Notes: generated by a model not told the origin, from the sequence alone. A stretch of 64,000 nt of DNA from Catonia carolina (GCA_035578175.1 JAQMRL010000001.1:60969553-61033552), one strand, 5' to 3'. Positions 1 to 11,983 are shown, counted from the first letter of the stretch. Program-made: numbers and translations.

Positions 1-391
1 AAAAGTATTTAAAAGAGCCTAATATTAACGGGTGTTTCAAAAAGGACCCAATCGCAACATTAAAACGGTAAAAGTAATGGAGGTAAATTTCATATCTTCT
101 TATATGTCAGTTGGCAACACTTTATACAGATTTAATAGTATTTAACAATTGAAATATCGCACTTGTGGACCATTGGTATCCAAGTGTCTACTCGTCTCTA
201 CTGTGTCAACGATGTCGTTTTCAAAGACGACCGTGCTTATATTAGCTTATATAATTCCATAACTCTAGCCTCAACTGTATGAAACACTATACCGTGAGAT
301 AATGTTTTTTGTACTTATGTGTACGGTAGTTTCACGTATAAATCTCAATATTAAAGGATTTATTAAAAAAATTAATAATTTTGGAAGTAAA
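1..391. other. No gene seen; probable intron flank
   Basis: AT-rich sequence with no convincing exon, repeat or RNA gene. Because the LINE that follows was inserted just upstream of a gene 1 splice acceptor, this is most likely the upstream part of a gene 1 intron. That is inference from position only. Confidence 0.4.
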
Positions 392-405
392 TTTTTTAAT
401 GTAAT

Positions 406-3400
406 CTTCTTCTTCACGTGCCATCTCCATGACGGAGGTCGGCTATCATAATGGTGATACGAATTTTGTTGACCGCTGCTTTAAAGAGTTCGTTTGAGGA
501 ACACCTGAACCACCTTCTCAAATTACACAGCCAGGATATCCTTCTCCTGCCCACCAATCTTTTTCCTAATATTTTGCCTTGAATGATGAGATGCAATATT
601 TGATACTTTGGTCCCCTCATAACATAACCAAAGTACCTTAATTTTCGTGCCTTAACTTCCACCATGAGTTCCAGCTGCTTTCCCATTCTACTGAGGACCT
701 CTTCATTCGTGACATGCTCAGTATATGAGATCCTCAACATTCTACGGTACGTCCACAGCTCAAAAGCCTGTAGTTTCTTCTCACTGAATCTATTGAGAGT
801 CCAAGCTTCCACACCGTACAACAGGACAGGGAACACGAAACATTTAAGGAGACGCATTCGTAATTCGAGATTTATATCTCGTGATGTTAGTACCTTCTTC
901 ATTCTGATAAAAGTAGCGCGTGCTTTCTCAATTCTAATTTTTATTTCAGCACAGTGATCACCACTGCAACACACTCGAGCTCCAAGGTACGTGTATGCAT
1001 CCACTCGCTCTAGCACATCACTTCCCGCCAGAAGATCCCCCACAGGAGGTGGTGTGTCTTTGGTAATTACCATGTACTTGGTCTTTCTTGTATTAAGACT
1101 CAAACCACTCAATTCACTCTCAGCAATGACATGGCTGAGCATTCTCTGGAGATCTTCCATGTTTTCTGCCAGAAGGACAGTATCATCTGCATACCTCAGA
1201 TTGTTGATGGATATGCCATTTATTTTTATTCCTCCTGTCTCCTCTTCTAGCGCTTTGCTTATCACTCTCTCGGAATAGATATTGAACAGGAGCGGTGAAA
1301 GCACACATCCCTGACGTACCCCACGCTTGATATTTAGCTCTTTACTGTACTCTGACTGCAGCCGTACTGTGGCCTTTTGGTGGAAATATAGATTACTTAT
1401 CAGACGAAAATCGCGTGCATCTATTTGAACTTCTTTTAAAATCTCAAATAATTTTGTATGTTGCACCTTATCAAAAGCCTTATGGTAGTCAATAAAACAG
1501 GCAAATATTGGCTGATTTACATCCAGGCAACGCTGAGAAAGAATATTGAAAGCAAACAGAGCTTCTCGTGTGCCCAAGCCATTTCTGAAGCCGAATTGAG
1601 TATCTGACAGGTTTTCTTCCAGTTTTCTGTGTATTCTCCTGTGTATTATTTTGAGAAATGTCTTCATTGTATGGCTCATGAGGCTTATGGTTCGGTAATC
1701 TTGACACTTCTTAGCATTCGCTTTCTTTGGAAGCGTTATAAATATTGACTTCAGCCATTCAGCAGGGATCACACCAGTCTTATATATCTGATTATATAAG
1801 TGAGTAAGTATTCTCACATAATCTTCGTCAATGAGTTTGAGAATATCTCCAGGGAGTTCGTCTGGGCCTACAGCTTTCCCACTTTTAATGTTTTTAATGG
1901 CAAATTCTACCTCACTTGCCAATATGTCTGGACCAGAGTTGTCATTACTATTGCAACAAAGAACTTTCCTTTCGTCATCAAAAAGCTCCTGGATGTAATC
2001 TTCCCACAGCTTCAACTGTTCCCCTGTATCAAGAATTATTCTCCCATTATCATCAGTCATGAAAAAGCTTCTGTTACTTTGCTTGCCAGTAAATTCTCTT
2101 ATTTTCTTGTGCATGTTATGAGAGTCGTTTAGGACTTGTAACCTTTCCATTTCCTCACATTTCTCCCTCAACCATGCTTCCTTTGCCCTTCTAAATTTGT
2201 ATCGGATCTGGTTATTGATTTCCTTATATGTTTGCCTGTTACTAGTTCTGAATTTACGGCGTTCCTCCATCAGATCTAGAATTTCCTCTGTCATCCAATG
2301 TTTACCTTTATTTGTTCTCTGGCACTTGAGATACTTCCTACACGGTTGCAGTAGCGCTGTCTTGAACTCCTTCCATATCAATTCAGGCTCATCAACTCCA
2401 CAGACTTGATTACACATTTTCATTGATCTCACAAGAAACGTTTTCTCTTACTGTAGCATTCTTGAGCTTTTTGGTATCCAACTGAGTATGTATTTTCACC
2501 GGCTTTGCTCTCTTCAGTCTTACTTTCATTTCTGCCACTAGTAGATTGTGATCTGAGCTAATGTCAGCACCTGGGTATGTTTTAGCACTTTTTACAGCAT
2601 TTCTATACCTCTGGTTGATCATGATATAATCAATCTGATTGCGAATGATTCTCACATTGGAGTCTTGAGGCGATTTCCAAGTATAAAGTCGTCTTTTCGG
2701 TAGCTCGAACAGAGTATTGGTGATGACCATGCTGTTTTCTTGGCAGAACTGAAGGAGACGGTCTCCTCTCTCATTCCTTTCACCCAATCCAAAATGACCA
2801 ATCCATTGGTTACTTTGACCTTGTCCTATCTTTGCATTCAAGTCACCCATGACTATAGTAACATCTTGATGTTTGAACATATTCATCACAGTGTTGACAT
2901 CTTCATAGAATCTCTCTATCAGTTCCTCCCCCCCGTCTGCTGTTGGAGCATAGACCTGAATCAGATTCAGTGTGCCAATGTCCAAATGTAACGGAAGAAG
3001 CATTACTCTGTCCGACAAAGGAAGAAAATTTTTCACTGCATTCTTGATGGATTTATCAATTATCACCGCTACACCATTTAAGTTTGAATTTTCATTGCTA
3101 CCCGAATAATAAATGGTACTATCATGTAGGTCTCTCTGTCCACTATCCTTTCATCTACACTCACTGATACCCATTATTTGTATATTTAACCTGTTCATTT
3201 CCTGGACAATATTGTGGGCCTTACCAAGTTCAAGCATGCTCCTCACATTCCAGGTGCCTATTCTTAATTTACTTCGAAGAGTTTTAATTTTAGAAGCATT
3301 CATCAAAACTGTCCCCCCCGGAGAACCGATTGGGAGACTTGAAACTCCGGATAATTTGGTCCTGATTCCTGCCATTCATGATTTTACTAATGTAATACTT

Positions 3401-3414
3401 TTTACTTTTTTACT
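406..3414 (-). mobile_element. Near-full-length RTE-like LINE with 14-bp TSD
   Basis: A non-LTR retrotransposon about 3.0 kb long in - orientation, carrying an endonuclease followed by a reverse transcriptase. The direct repeat TTTTTTAATGTAAT occurs exactly at 392-405 and 3415-3428, immediately outside both ends, which is the expected target-site duplication. The 3' end (low coordinates) is a very short tail of GAA repeats after the RT stop, as in RTE-type elements rather than poly(A) LINEs. Length and the endonuclease style also suit the RTE clade, but the clade is recognised by eye. The right-hand TSD ends 24 bases before the AG acceptor of gene 1 exon A. Confidence 0.9.
414..3375 (-). pseudogene. 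LINE endonuclease-reverse transcriptase ORF, two lesions
   Basis: Would encode the LINE polyprotein: an N-terminal EEP (APE-like) endonuclease that nicks the target, then a reverse transcriptase. The endonuclease occupies 3375-2410 and shows GTWNVRSM near the start, GDLNAKIG, and SSDHNLLVAEM near its end (the catalytic Asp-His region). The RT occupies 2432-414 and shows GVRQGCVLSPLLFN and YADDTVLLAE, the polymerase Asp pair, then a C-terminal tail with ISWLCNLRRWF. Two lesions are visible: an in-frame TGA at 3151-3153 (after GISECR; the frame stays open beyond it) and a frameshift in the 2410-2432 overlap where the endonuclease frame passes to the RT frame. Everything else reads through, so the copy is young. 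It is a TE gene, not a host gene. Confidence 0.9.
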
Positions 3415-3452
3415 TTTTTTAATGTAATACATTGTTTAAATTATTTTCACAG

Positions 3453-3602
3453 CCACTTTTTACCTGAGACAAATAAATCGGAAGAAGGCATTAAAATTCA
3501 ACCGAATGAACTTCCTTATTTGTACGATTTCCTCTCAGAACATCCACACAATCAATTTTTATCAAAGGATTACTTTTATGATTTAAACATTTTTAAAAAA
3601 CT
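3453..3602 (+). CDS. Gene 1, internal exon A (unrecognised protein)
   Basis: An exon of 150 bases flanked by TTTTCACAG and GTAAGT. In the frame starting at 3454 it reads as 49 codons without a stop, beginning HFLPETNKSEEGIKIQ and ending DYFYDLNIFKK, and leaves two bases (CT) that join the first base of exon B to make Leu. With exons B, C and D it makes an open frame of about 130 residues ending in a stop. The protein is hydrophilic and rich in Asp, Glu, Tyr, Phe and Asn, with no membrane segment or Cys motif; I do not recognise the family. The start codon lies upstream, probably outside the window. The acceptor is intact although a LINE landed 24 bases upstream of its AG. Homology to an annotated protein would confirm it. 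Confidence 0.7.
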
Positions 3603-3663
3603 GTAAGTCATGCAACAGCAATTTTCATCACTTTTTAAAAATGTTTATTGTTGGTAATAACAC

Positions 3664-4444
3664 GGTCTCTTATCGGTTAGATGCCTCGCACTCTGTTAGT
3701 GCGCCTACAAAAACTCCAAATGCAACATGCGGTACAACACACCATTGCGGGTTGCAGGGTGTTAAAAGGTATTTATATACTCTACGTGCATTGATGATAC
3801 ATAATATATGCAGTATATTGTTTGTAACTGGTGAAGTTCCACTTAAAAATATTAACACTTAATTATTTTAACAATAATATAGATAGTGTTAAACTATTAA
3901 AAATTTCACCAATATTGTTATGATACTTACCTGCTAATTTAAATTGATACAATTTTTCTGCAACGCTCAGTTTAACGTCAGTTAGTGATTTTTGTACTTT
4001 TATTATCAAAATTAGTGAAAATGGGATTTTTTAAATTTTAACCTTAGTATGCATTTTATGACAAAAGCGTAGGCATATTTAATAAAAGTTATTGTAAATA
4101 AAAAAAATTATTTCAAACTGTTTCTTTCTGCATAGCCCCTAGTTTAGCGTCAATTAGTGGATTATCCGTATTTTTAAATCGTACAGAGGTTGATTTTCAT
4201 TTAGCATCATTCACTTATGATTAAAATTAGGTTATATTTTCATTTTATATTGTCTTCTAACGATTAAAAAAAATAGGTTATATGGTTAATTATTTACAAT
4301 GGCAAGAGAAAGTCGAGTGATTGTTTCACATCAGATATTACAATTATTAATAGTGTTATTAACGGTGTGTTGTGTTCCATGTTGCATGTTTCATTTGCAG
4401 TTTTTGTAGGCGCGCTAACAGAGTGACTCTTATCAGATAAGACC
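3664..4444. mobile_element. MITE-like element with ~60-bp inverted ends
   Basis: The ends are inverted copies of each other: 3664-3725 contains CACTCTGTTAGTGCGCCTAC and 4385-4444 contains its near-perfect reverse complement, both running out to GGTCT...TTATC at the tips. There is no coding capacity. The interior (about 3955-4290) resembles 43640-43930 inside the large palindrome, sharing the phrases AGTTTAGCGTCA and GCATCATTCACT, so both belong to one repeat family. Confidence 0.65.
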
Positions 4445-5009
4445 CCCGTACCTTTTAAGTAAAATGTCAATATAAACATGGTGGAAAGACTACCAGAGTG
4501 TGCTCTTCTTGCTGCTCAATGTCGTTTGATTCGCGCAACTATGTCACGCATGAAAAATGGAGTCCTATCTCTGCTTTTTTGCTGATGCTAAAGGTATTAC
4601 AACCGAAACTGTAAAGGTAGGCATTTCTAAGATCGCTTCAGTAACTGATACTGAATACTATTTTACCTGCGATTGGAATGGCAGGAAATATTTTAAAGAA
4701 GGCTGAAAAATATTCGTGAAGACGTGTACAACTTAGCACTACAGAAAATGTACTACTGAAAAATGCGAACTTCTGTTTGGTGTCCCGTACGAACTTTGGC
4801 AGAAAATTAAACAAAACTGAATAAATACATGTACAGTACGGACACTAAACTCAACCATATTATTAAAACAACACTGTTTTATTTAAAGTTTGGTCCGGAG
4901 ATTAACTCGGAGATAGTTAGGATAAAAGATAAGAAATTAAAACTGTCCAAAGACAATATTAAAGCGAGTTCTACGAGTATTAGTCAGACAGCTCTAAAAA
5001 GTTAACCTT
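4445..5009. other. Unassigned intronic sequence
   Basis: No exon, RNA gene or repeat boundary is recognisable. Short coding-like runs exist on the + strand but are broken by stops. Part of it may be decayed 5' sequence of the LINE that follows. Confidence 0.3.
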
Positions 5010-6160
5010 GAATTGAAATAAAAGAAACAATGTGAAGACTCCATCATTCCTACTGATCAATTTGGATTTCGGTAGCTACACTCGACAACGCAACAAACAA
5101 CTCCATCGAGTTGTGGACTCCATTTCAGAGAGTCTAGAATGAAGGAGTACGCCACTGGCATTTTTTTGGATGTGAGTTCCGCATTCGACAAAGCATAGTT
5201 TGTTTATGGCATGATGGCTATTTAAATTGAAAGACATTTTAAGTGACTCGTACTATTTAATTATAAAATCGTTTTATGAATTTAGATTTTTTAAAGATTC
5301 AGTTCGGTACTTTTTATTCTTAGCAGTACAAAATTAACGTAGGGGTACCACAAGGGGCAATATTATCCTGATTTCTGTATAGTGTATTTTCATCGGATAT
5401 GCCTATTTTGGACAAATCGGTAACCGCGACATTTGCTGATGACACGACAATTCTTGTAAGGTTAAAGACCGCGGATGAAGCTTCCAGATCAGCGCAGCGA
5501 CATCTTTTACTTATACATGGCTGGCTTAGTTGCTGGGGTATTAAATTAACCCAAAAAATCAACAAAAGTTACGTTTACCTTACGACGTCAAACTTGTCCA
5601 CCTGTGATAATGAATAACGTTCATTTTCCCCTAGCGAGAGTGGTGAGATATCTTGGGTTGTGGCTTGAAAGGAGACTTGAAAGCATCATCTGCGTACAAA
5701 ACGTTTAGAACTTAACCGCCGAGAGAAGGTACGTTTCTGTTTAATTAACCCTCAAACAAAATTGAACATCCGTTCAAAAATTTTAATTTACAAAAACATT
5801 TTGAGACTAATCTGGATTTGTGGTTGCCAGCTCTTTAGAGCAGCGACAGAGAGTAACTTAAAGTCGATCCAGTCCTTACTGTCAAATTCTTAAGACTTGC
5901 TTCTGGCGCTAATTTTTATGTAAACAATAAAACTCTCCACGACAACTTCAAAATTGGGACAGTAAAGGAACTAACCGCGTCCCTCTATAGTATTTTTTTG
6001 CGAACGACCAGATGACCATCCCAACTGACTAGCCCGTGACCAAGCTACAAGGAACTTCCTAATTGTGCGATGCCTAAAGCGGGAATGGAGTAGAAACCTC
6101 TTTGTCTTAATAACGGACAACACCCGTCGTTCTAAACGGAGAATGTACCTCCGGTACCTC
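5010..6160 (+). pseudogene. Decayed Jockey-like LINE reverse transcriptase
   Basis: A non-LTR RT remnant readable across several frames. In order: TDQFGF near 5060, a GIFLDVS.AFD-like block near 5160-5195 (first catalytic Asp region), NVGVPQGAILS near 5340, FADDTTILVRLK at 5430-5465 (the Asp-Asp catalytic pair), then VVRYLGLWLERR near 5640 and a C-terminal thumb/tail region to about 6150. Numerous stops and frameshifts mark it as old. No poly(A) tail or TSD was found. It lies in the gene 1 intron between exons A and B. Confidence 0.8.
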
Positions 6161-6532
6161 TTCTCCTAAAAGTAAAATTCCGCACTGCCCGTTAAATTAA
6201 ATATCATAAATATACGTAAATTGTGCAGCTCATTGTACAGTACCGTAATAAAAACTTAAGGCGATAAAAAAGAATTGTCAAATGCATTGAAAACAACTAC
6301 AAGGAAAATTAAATTATTTTCCTTTAAAGACTAAGGAAAAGCATCAGTTTAGCAGATAAAAGTTAAGAATAGTGTAATGATTTTGGTGTCATATTTTTTC
6401 TTAATCAAAATATAGTTATTGAGCATTAGATTACTTAGCAGTTTGAAATTTGTTTTAATAGAGGTGTCTTACAATACAGAGTAAACTTTCTTGTGTTGTA
6501 ACTTTACTTACCTTAACTAGTGCTTAATGTAT
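6161..6532. other. No feature seen
   Basis: AT-rich intronic sequence with no recognisable element, up to the solo LTR. The last four bases (GTAT) are the left target-site duplication of that LTR. Confidence 0.4.
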
Positions 6533-7294
6533 TGTAACAAGATCCAAGAAAAGACACGAATGTTCCAGAATTCCATTCATAAAAATAGTTAAGAAATAAT
6601 AAAATAACAATACACAATAAGATCAGTTTTGTAAATGACAGTTGTAACCATAAAAGTGTATCTATTCATTCATAAGGGTTGTAATAACTATCATAAAGTT
6701 TAGGTATTGTGTACAGCTATTATGAGGGAGGCAGGTTGTTTACGTTTTCTATTTACAAAAGACTTTTTGTTGACCTATTAACAAGATTTTTCTAGCATTC
6801 ATAAATAAAGAGTTATTTTTGTACTTGAGTAGGTTTCACTACTTTGTTCTGGAACGATCTTTGTGAATGATTATAAAAGGAGACCCCCGAGCGCGGTCCA
6901 GTCAGTATTCGTGTGATCTTTGCCGAGAGATTATCGGGGTGTGTATTTACAGGTTATACATCCAAGTATTGTAGTGATTCAAGATTGTTATACTGCCTTT
7001 GTTGTGTGCGTATCGTGTAAAGTCTTTTTGTTAGTGTATTGTAAAGTTAATGTGAATTCAATTCCTATGTTCTGTATGTCTGTGTAAGCTATAAAAGTGA
7101 TTGCAAGTTATTTATTGTTTATTATCTAGTTTAAGTGAATTATTAAATCATTTGTTGTGTTATTTAATTATAATTAGTTTAATCATTTATTTTGTAATCT
7201 TTTAGTCTAATAAATATTTGTAATTTGTAAACTTTAGCGTATTAATTATTTAATAACCTAGATCCCGAAACGTACCTTAGCAATAAGTGTCACA
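6533..7294 (+). mobile_element. Solo LTR, 762 bp, TSD GTAT
   Basis: Begins TGTAACAAGATC and ends AATAAGTGTCACA, giving the TG...CA ends of an LTR, and is flanked by the 4-bp duplication GTAT at 6529-6532 and 7295-7298. It is closely similar along its length to 38452-39216. There is no internal retrotransposon sequence on either side, so this is a solo LTR left by LTR-LTR recombination. AATAAA near 7210 is a probable polyadenylation signal. A 4-bp TSD suits Gypsy or BEL/Pao; the superfamily cannot be told without the coding region. Confidence 0.9.
6872..6906 (+). promoter_or_regulatory. LTR core promoter: TATA box plus TCAGT initiator
   Basis: TATAAAA at 6872-6878 is followed by TCAGT at 6902-6906, with the initiator A 32 bases after the start of the TATA box. 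That is the spacing of an arthropod RNA polymerase II core promoter. The same pair with the same spacing is at 38767 and 38797 in the second LTR. Confidence 0.65.
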
Positions 7295-8531
7295 GTATTT
7301 TTATGTAAGATATTATCAAATCATGCACTATCTTTTAGTTTGTAATAACCTACTAATTTTAAATATACCTATTTCGAACCCTCTAAAAATAATCATACAC
7401 AAGCGACTATTTTTCAATTTTTTTAAATATAATTTTCAATGTAATAATTATTGTTGAACGGTACTATCTCAAGAGAGTTGAGCAATTTATAATTTTCTCA
7501 AGTTCAACTCTGCGTGATTATGGTTTTAATCCCCAGGCTTGCTAATTGGTCTGTTTAAACTTTTACGATAAACGAGAATTGGATCTGGTTCAATTGTTTC
7601 CCTAGCGAGGATAAAGTTATTGTACGCAATATATTTTTCGACGGAAAAATTGGTAGCTCAGTTCATTGTCGAGTGAGTCCGTACAGATGTTTCTAAAAAG
7701 ATGTGGAATTTTTATGAAATTTTTATATGTTTTAGTTTCTTACGCATGTATAAGTACAAATAGGTTATTGCAAATACAAAGATTTTATACTTGAATTTCG
7801 ACAGGTTTTTGATGTTTTGTGACAAATAAAAGAGCAGAACTGGTTTTCATATGACTGTCTTTTGTCTTAGGGAAAGTTTACCTATTATTTACCCAAAAAC
7901 AAAACCAAGTATTTTAATGTGATTCACCTGTCCCTACTGAGAATACTTCTCCTTCATTTGGGAAATTTGAATAAAACTTCGAACGCAAAACTAATAGTGC
8001 CTTTTAGAGCAATCAGTAAATATACAAAATTGAATTTCTGTGAAAGGCGCTTAAAAATTAAAAAATATATTTACGCACCTTTTCTTTATCTAGTTAGTTG
8101 TAACTACTAAATGTTTTTTAATTAAATTTCATAAATATCTGGAAGAATTGAGAGATGCGTCAGATCTCTTGGTAAGAATCTTGTGTATTCTTAAGTGAAA
8201 ATCAACACAAATGTTTGTTTAGTACGCTTTAGGGTATCATTGCGGGTTCAGGAAAATAAAATAATTGTAGCAAATATATTAGTACATAATTAAGAAGATA
8301 AGAATGGTAGCAACGTTTCGTAATTTATTTTTGTGAATTCCTTCCATATTTGAAAACTCCTCTTGCTGTACGTTACAATACGTTTTTATATCTCATTTAC
8401 ATTATGAAAGACAGTAAGTTCGACATTGGCTACAAATAAAGGAAGAAACTGCTTAGGCCTACTTCCAAATTAGTTTTTAGACCGCTTAGATGGTTTTAAT
8501 TTGTATGCTAAATATTGCTTTATTTTAACAG
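7295..8531. other. Gene 1 intron, no feature seen
   Basis: AT-rich intron ending in the exon B acceptor (TTTTAACAG, AG at 8530-8531). Short ORFs here have no coding character or splice context. Confidence 0.5.
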
Positions 8532-8616
8532 GCCTATAAAGGAACATCCAAATTATGGCAAGTATCTGTTGAATGCATTTGACTACTCCGTAAGAAATGA
8601 AGCTGACCTCGAACAG
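8532..8616 (+). CDS. Gene 1, internal exon B
   Basis: An exon of 85 bases between TTTTAACAG and GTAAAT. The first G completes Leu with the CT left by exon A; 28 codons follow, starting PIKEHPNYGKYLLNAF and ending RNEADLEQ, and the exon ends in phase 0. Matching phase on both sides and a codon-perfect stop-free reading support it. The function is unknown. Confidence 0.72.
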
Positions 8617-8833
8617 GTAAATTATATTTATAACTTCTTGGCTAATTATAACGAATGTTGTTAACCCAATACATTTTTTAATTAACTTTTGGGTATAGGT
8701 TGCATTTACGGGATTGTTCGTGTCACAGGGTTAGAAATGTTCTGAGGGAATTGGTCATATAGTAGCTAATATGTACATTTTCATAAACATTTCTTAAGAG
8801 CGTAGTGATTTACTACAATTACAACCAAAATTT

Positions 8834-9000
8834 CAGCCCGTTGGTGTACTGGTCAGCGCAGTTGGCTTCTACGCCGAATTGGAAGGTGGGATTGCAGGTC
8901 AGGTCTGGCACTTTTTTATCACTCGTTTTCATCTGTCACCCTTCATCGTGTGCATGGCCGTAATGTGCCGAGCATTAGAACGTAGAAAAACAAAAACTTT
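8834..9000 (+). repeat. tRNA-derived SINE, family 1
   Basis: Starts CAGCCCGTTGGTGTACTGGTCAGCG (A-box-like region within) and continues through a tRNA-like B-box region and the family body CAGGTCTGGCACTTTTTTATCACTC to an A-rich tail. It is the same family as 27170-27337 (reverse), whose head GGCTTAGTGGTTAGTACAAC and GGTTCAATTCC are better preserved. It sits in the gene 1 intron after exon B. Confidence 0.75.
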
Positions 9001-9645
9001 AGGGAACAAATAATGTTAAAGATTGTAAAAGGACATTAGTAGCTCTGAAATAGGACGAACACCAAACTGTCAAATCAAAGAAAAGGAAACTGTCTTGTTC
9101 GAGACGACAACTATCGATAAAAAAATTAAACAATGCTTAGAGACAACAACATATGCACTAACACCGCCATAAAATCCTGAGAGAAATTAAAAAAAAAGAT
9201 GATTTTTATCCTCTCTTTTTCTTTTTCTTAATCTTATGTTGAGATATAATCTAAAAATTATATAATCTCGTAGATATCTAGTTATACATAATACACCTCA
9301 CACCTCACTATACACCTTACAATATTGTACAAGAAGGGTCACCTTTCATGGTAGCTGCTTGATGGAGAGCCTAGTTCTGGGAAAAAATCCCTAACTTGCC
9401 TGCTGGAGCTAATATGAAACATTGTCTACTCACAGCCTAAAAGAGATTGATTTTTGTCATCACGGGTAGAGGGCAGCGGAGTTGACGCGTCGCATGCCAG
9501 CGCTATAGCCGGTTAGCCATTGACGTCGTCTCAGCGACTGTACTTCTAAATTCACTCATACCCAATTTCTGTGTAATAGGATTCATTTAGAATTTCAATT
9601 TTACGGTTGCTAAATACTTAAAGATTTTGAATTCCTCTTTTCCAG
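9001..9645. other. Gene 1 intron, no feature seen
   Basis: No recognisable repeat or gene. It ends with the polypyrimidine tract and AG (9644-9645) of the exon C acceptor. Confidence 0.5.
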
Positions 9646-9777
9646 GCAAAAAACATTTTTGGCGAAGAGTTTGAAGAATTAGATAACAAATACAAAATTG
9701 AAGCATACGTTAATGACAATCTATATTGGTCAGAATTCATATACGATTCCTTCCAGAATTTCCATGATTCGAATAAT
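9646..9777 (+). CDS. Gene 1, internal exon C
   Basis: An exon of 132 bases between CTCTTTTCCAG and GTTAGT. It reads as exactly 44 stop-free codons in phase 0 on both sides, starting AKNIFGEEFEELDNKYK and ending SFQNFHDSNN. The composition is acidic and aromatic like exons A and B. The donor GTTAGT is acceptable but weaker than those of exons A and B. No known domain is recognised. Confidence 0.72.
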
Positions 9778-10775
9778 GTTAGTTTCTTAAATTTATCTAA
9801 CATACGATAAGTTAAATTTGAAAAATCTCAGTAAACGTGAGGAAGGGTTTTGACTGTCTTTTGATTTGCCTCATCGGTACGCTTTCTTTTATTAAAAGAA
9901 ATTATTAGGCCTATATGAAATATAGAGAGATAGTTATCAAATTTCCGAAGCTCGTATGGCGACTTTTTTTTGATATGAGGATGATCTTAAATTTTCAAAA
10001 TGTCAGCATAAAAGTATATTTGCATCTTTAAAACAAGTCCTCAATAATCTAGTTTTCTCAAAGTAAACTGTTGTCATATTGTTTGTTTTCTTAATTAATT
10101 TGAGAAATGCAAGTTAGTCTAGTGTTGTTAGTCTGTCAATATCTTGGTCATTAGCGTCTACTGTGGGTTATGGAACTGGAACGGTGAGTGTTCACTTGTA
10201 TTAATTTCCAGACGCTAGCCTAGGATTTGTTAACTTTTATCTTAATTAGTAACTTTATATGAAGATAGGTGATAATGTGAAAAAATACTGATAAAATATA
10301 AGTAGGCAAATACTTAAAAGAGTACGGTGCAAAGACTCCCTCGAAAAATTTGAATTTGTTTCTACCAACCCTTTCTGAACCCAAATCTCACAAATCATGA
10401 ACAATACAGTAATAATTTCTCCTAGTTTTTGTATTTCCTTGCAATATGTACATTAGTAGGCCTATTAAATAAAATGAAAGCCTAATAGTATCTCTCTGAT
10501 GACGATGAAATTTGGCTGTGACGAAGGCTTTAAAAAACCGCTGGAACGTTTTATTATAGAAAATAATAATATGTAAGTGGTTTGGGTAACACAAGTATTG
10601 TTGCATTATAAAACCGTACGACTAGTCTTATTACACTAAAAAGGATTGCCAGATTCGTAACATCAAAAATTATTGAAACAACAAAATAAAAAAAAAATAT
10701 TAAAAATTATTATCAACAGACGTGAAATACGGAACGAATAATTGTAAATGGATTAAATGTTTTATATTATGTAAG
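9778..10775. other. Gene 1 intron, no feature seen
   Basis: AT-rich sequence without recognisable elements up to the first copy of the tandemly repeated unit. Confidence 0.4.
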
Positions 10776-11009
10776 GGTCTCTGATTATAAGCGCTACAGT
10801 ATATAAATAATTTGTACCTGGAAGAACACAAATGCACAGATTTTTAGTTTTATTATTTTTACATATTTATACTAACCGTTAGAGAAGTCTTTTGCCTCCC
10901 GAGTTTCTAGTACTTATCTCCACAATTGAAATTTATTTAAATGTTAATTCGAGAATCAGTTGCACGTCCCATCTCGTTCTTAAAATTTACTCTCATACTA
11001 GGTCATGTA
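10776..11009 (+). repeat. Tandem unit A, copy 0
   Basis: About 230 bases containing CTGGAAGAACACAAATGCAC, ACTAACCGTTAGAGAAGTC and CAGTTGCACGTCCCATCTCG. The same order of phrases recurs at 11986-12200 and 12705-12925, so the unit is present three times in direct orientation. It is non-coding and in the last intron of gene 1. Confidence 0.85.
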
Positions 11010-11013
11010 TATA

Positions 11014-11983
11014 CGAGGTGTGGCTATTAAATAACGAGACTGACGTTGTAAAAAATTTAATTTTAATTTTATACATAATCACTTATTGTCGCCTTCAATA
11101 TACACTCCTTCTCTACCCTGCAATGCTCCATGCGAATTTTCCATTGTGTTGGAAAAAGTGCTAAAAGTCATCTTCTGTCAGCTCCTTCAGGACACGTGCC
11201 GCTTTCTCTTTTACAGCTTCTACAGACTCAAACCTTGTCCCTTTTTAATGCAGATTTCACGTTAGGGAACAGGTAGAAGATAATAACATGTGATGAAACG
11301 TGGTTTTTTACTAATTATCCGGAACCGAAGCGCCAATCCATGCACTGGAAGAGCCGAACTTCACTGAGAGCTAAAAAAGCTCGAATGAGCAAGTCACAAT
11401 TTAAAGCAATGATGATTGTTTTTTTGATATCAATGGGATTGTGTACCTTCACTGGGTTCCCGAAGGTCAAACAATTAATCAATAAATCAAAACTACCTTG
11501 AGGTACTTTCTAAACTACGTCAAAGAGTAAGAAAAAACGCCCCACAATGTGGAAGGACAAATCATGGGTTCTCCACCAAGACAATGCGCCAGCTCATTCC
11601 GCGTTATCTGACAAGAGGTTCCTAGCCAAGTACAGCATTTCAGCGTTAGAACATCCACCTTATTCACCAGATCTTGCACTATGTGACTTCTACCTGTTTT
11701 TTAAGGTAAAATCTGTATTAAAAAGGGACAATATTTGAGGCGGTGGAAGCTGTAAAAGAGAAAACGGCACGTGTCCTGAAGGAGTTGACAGAAGATGACT
11801 TTTAGCACTGTTTTCAACAATGGAAAATTCGTATGGAACGTTGTAGGGATAGAGGAGTGTATATTGATTAGTGTATATATATAAGTGTATATATATATAT
11901 TAGTATATTGATAAGTGATTATGTATAAAATAAAAATAAAATGTTTTACAACGTCAGTCTCGTTATTTAATAGCCCCACCTCG
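11014..11983 (+). mobile_element. Rearranged mariner, C-terminus duplicated at both ends (copy 1)
   Basis: Ends are CGAGGTGTGGCTATTAAATA and its inverse, next to TA (11012-11013) on the left and TG, probably a mutated TA, on the right. The right two thirds carry a mariner transposase fragment in + orientation: CDETWFFTNYPE-like block near 11290, LHQDNAPAHS near 11570 (second catalytic Asp), YSPDLALCDFY near 11665 (third Asp). The transposase N-terminus is absent. The left end (about 11030-11275) is an inverted copy of the C-terminal end (reverse complement of 11730-11960), so the element has ~240-bp inverted ends made of coding sequence. The junction, GGTAGAAGATAATAACATG near 11270-11288, is shared with 51234-52170. 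Confidence 0.88.
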
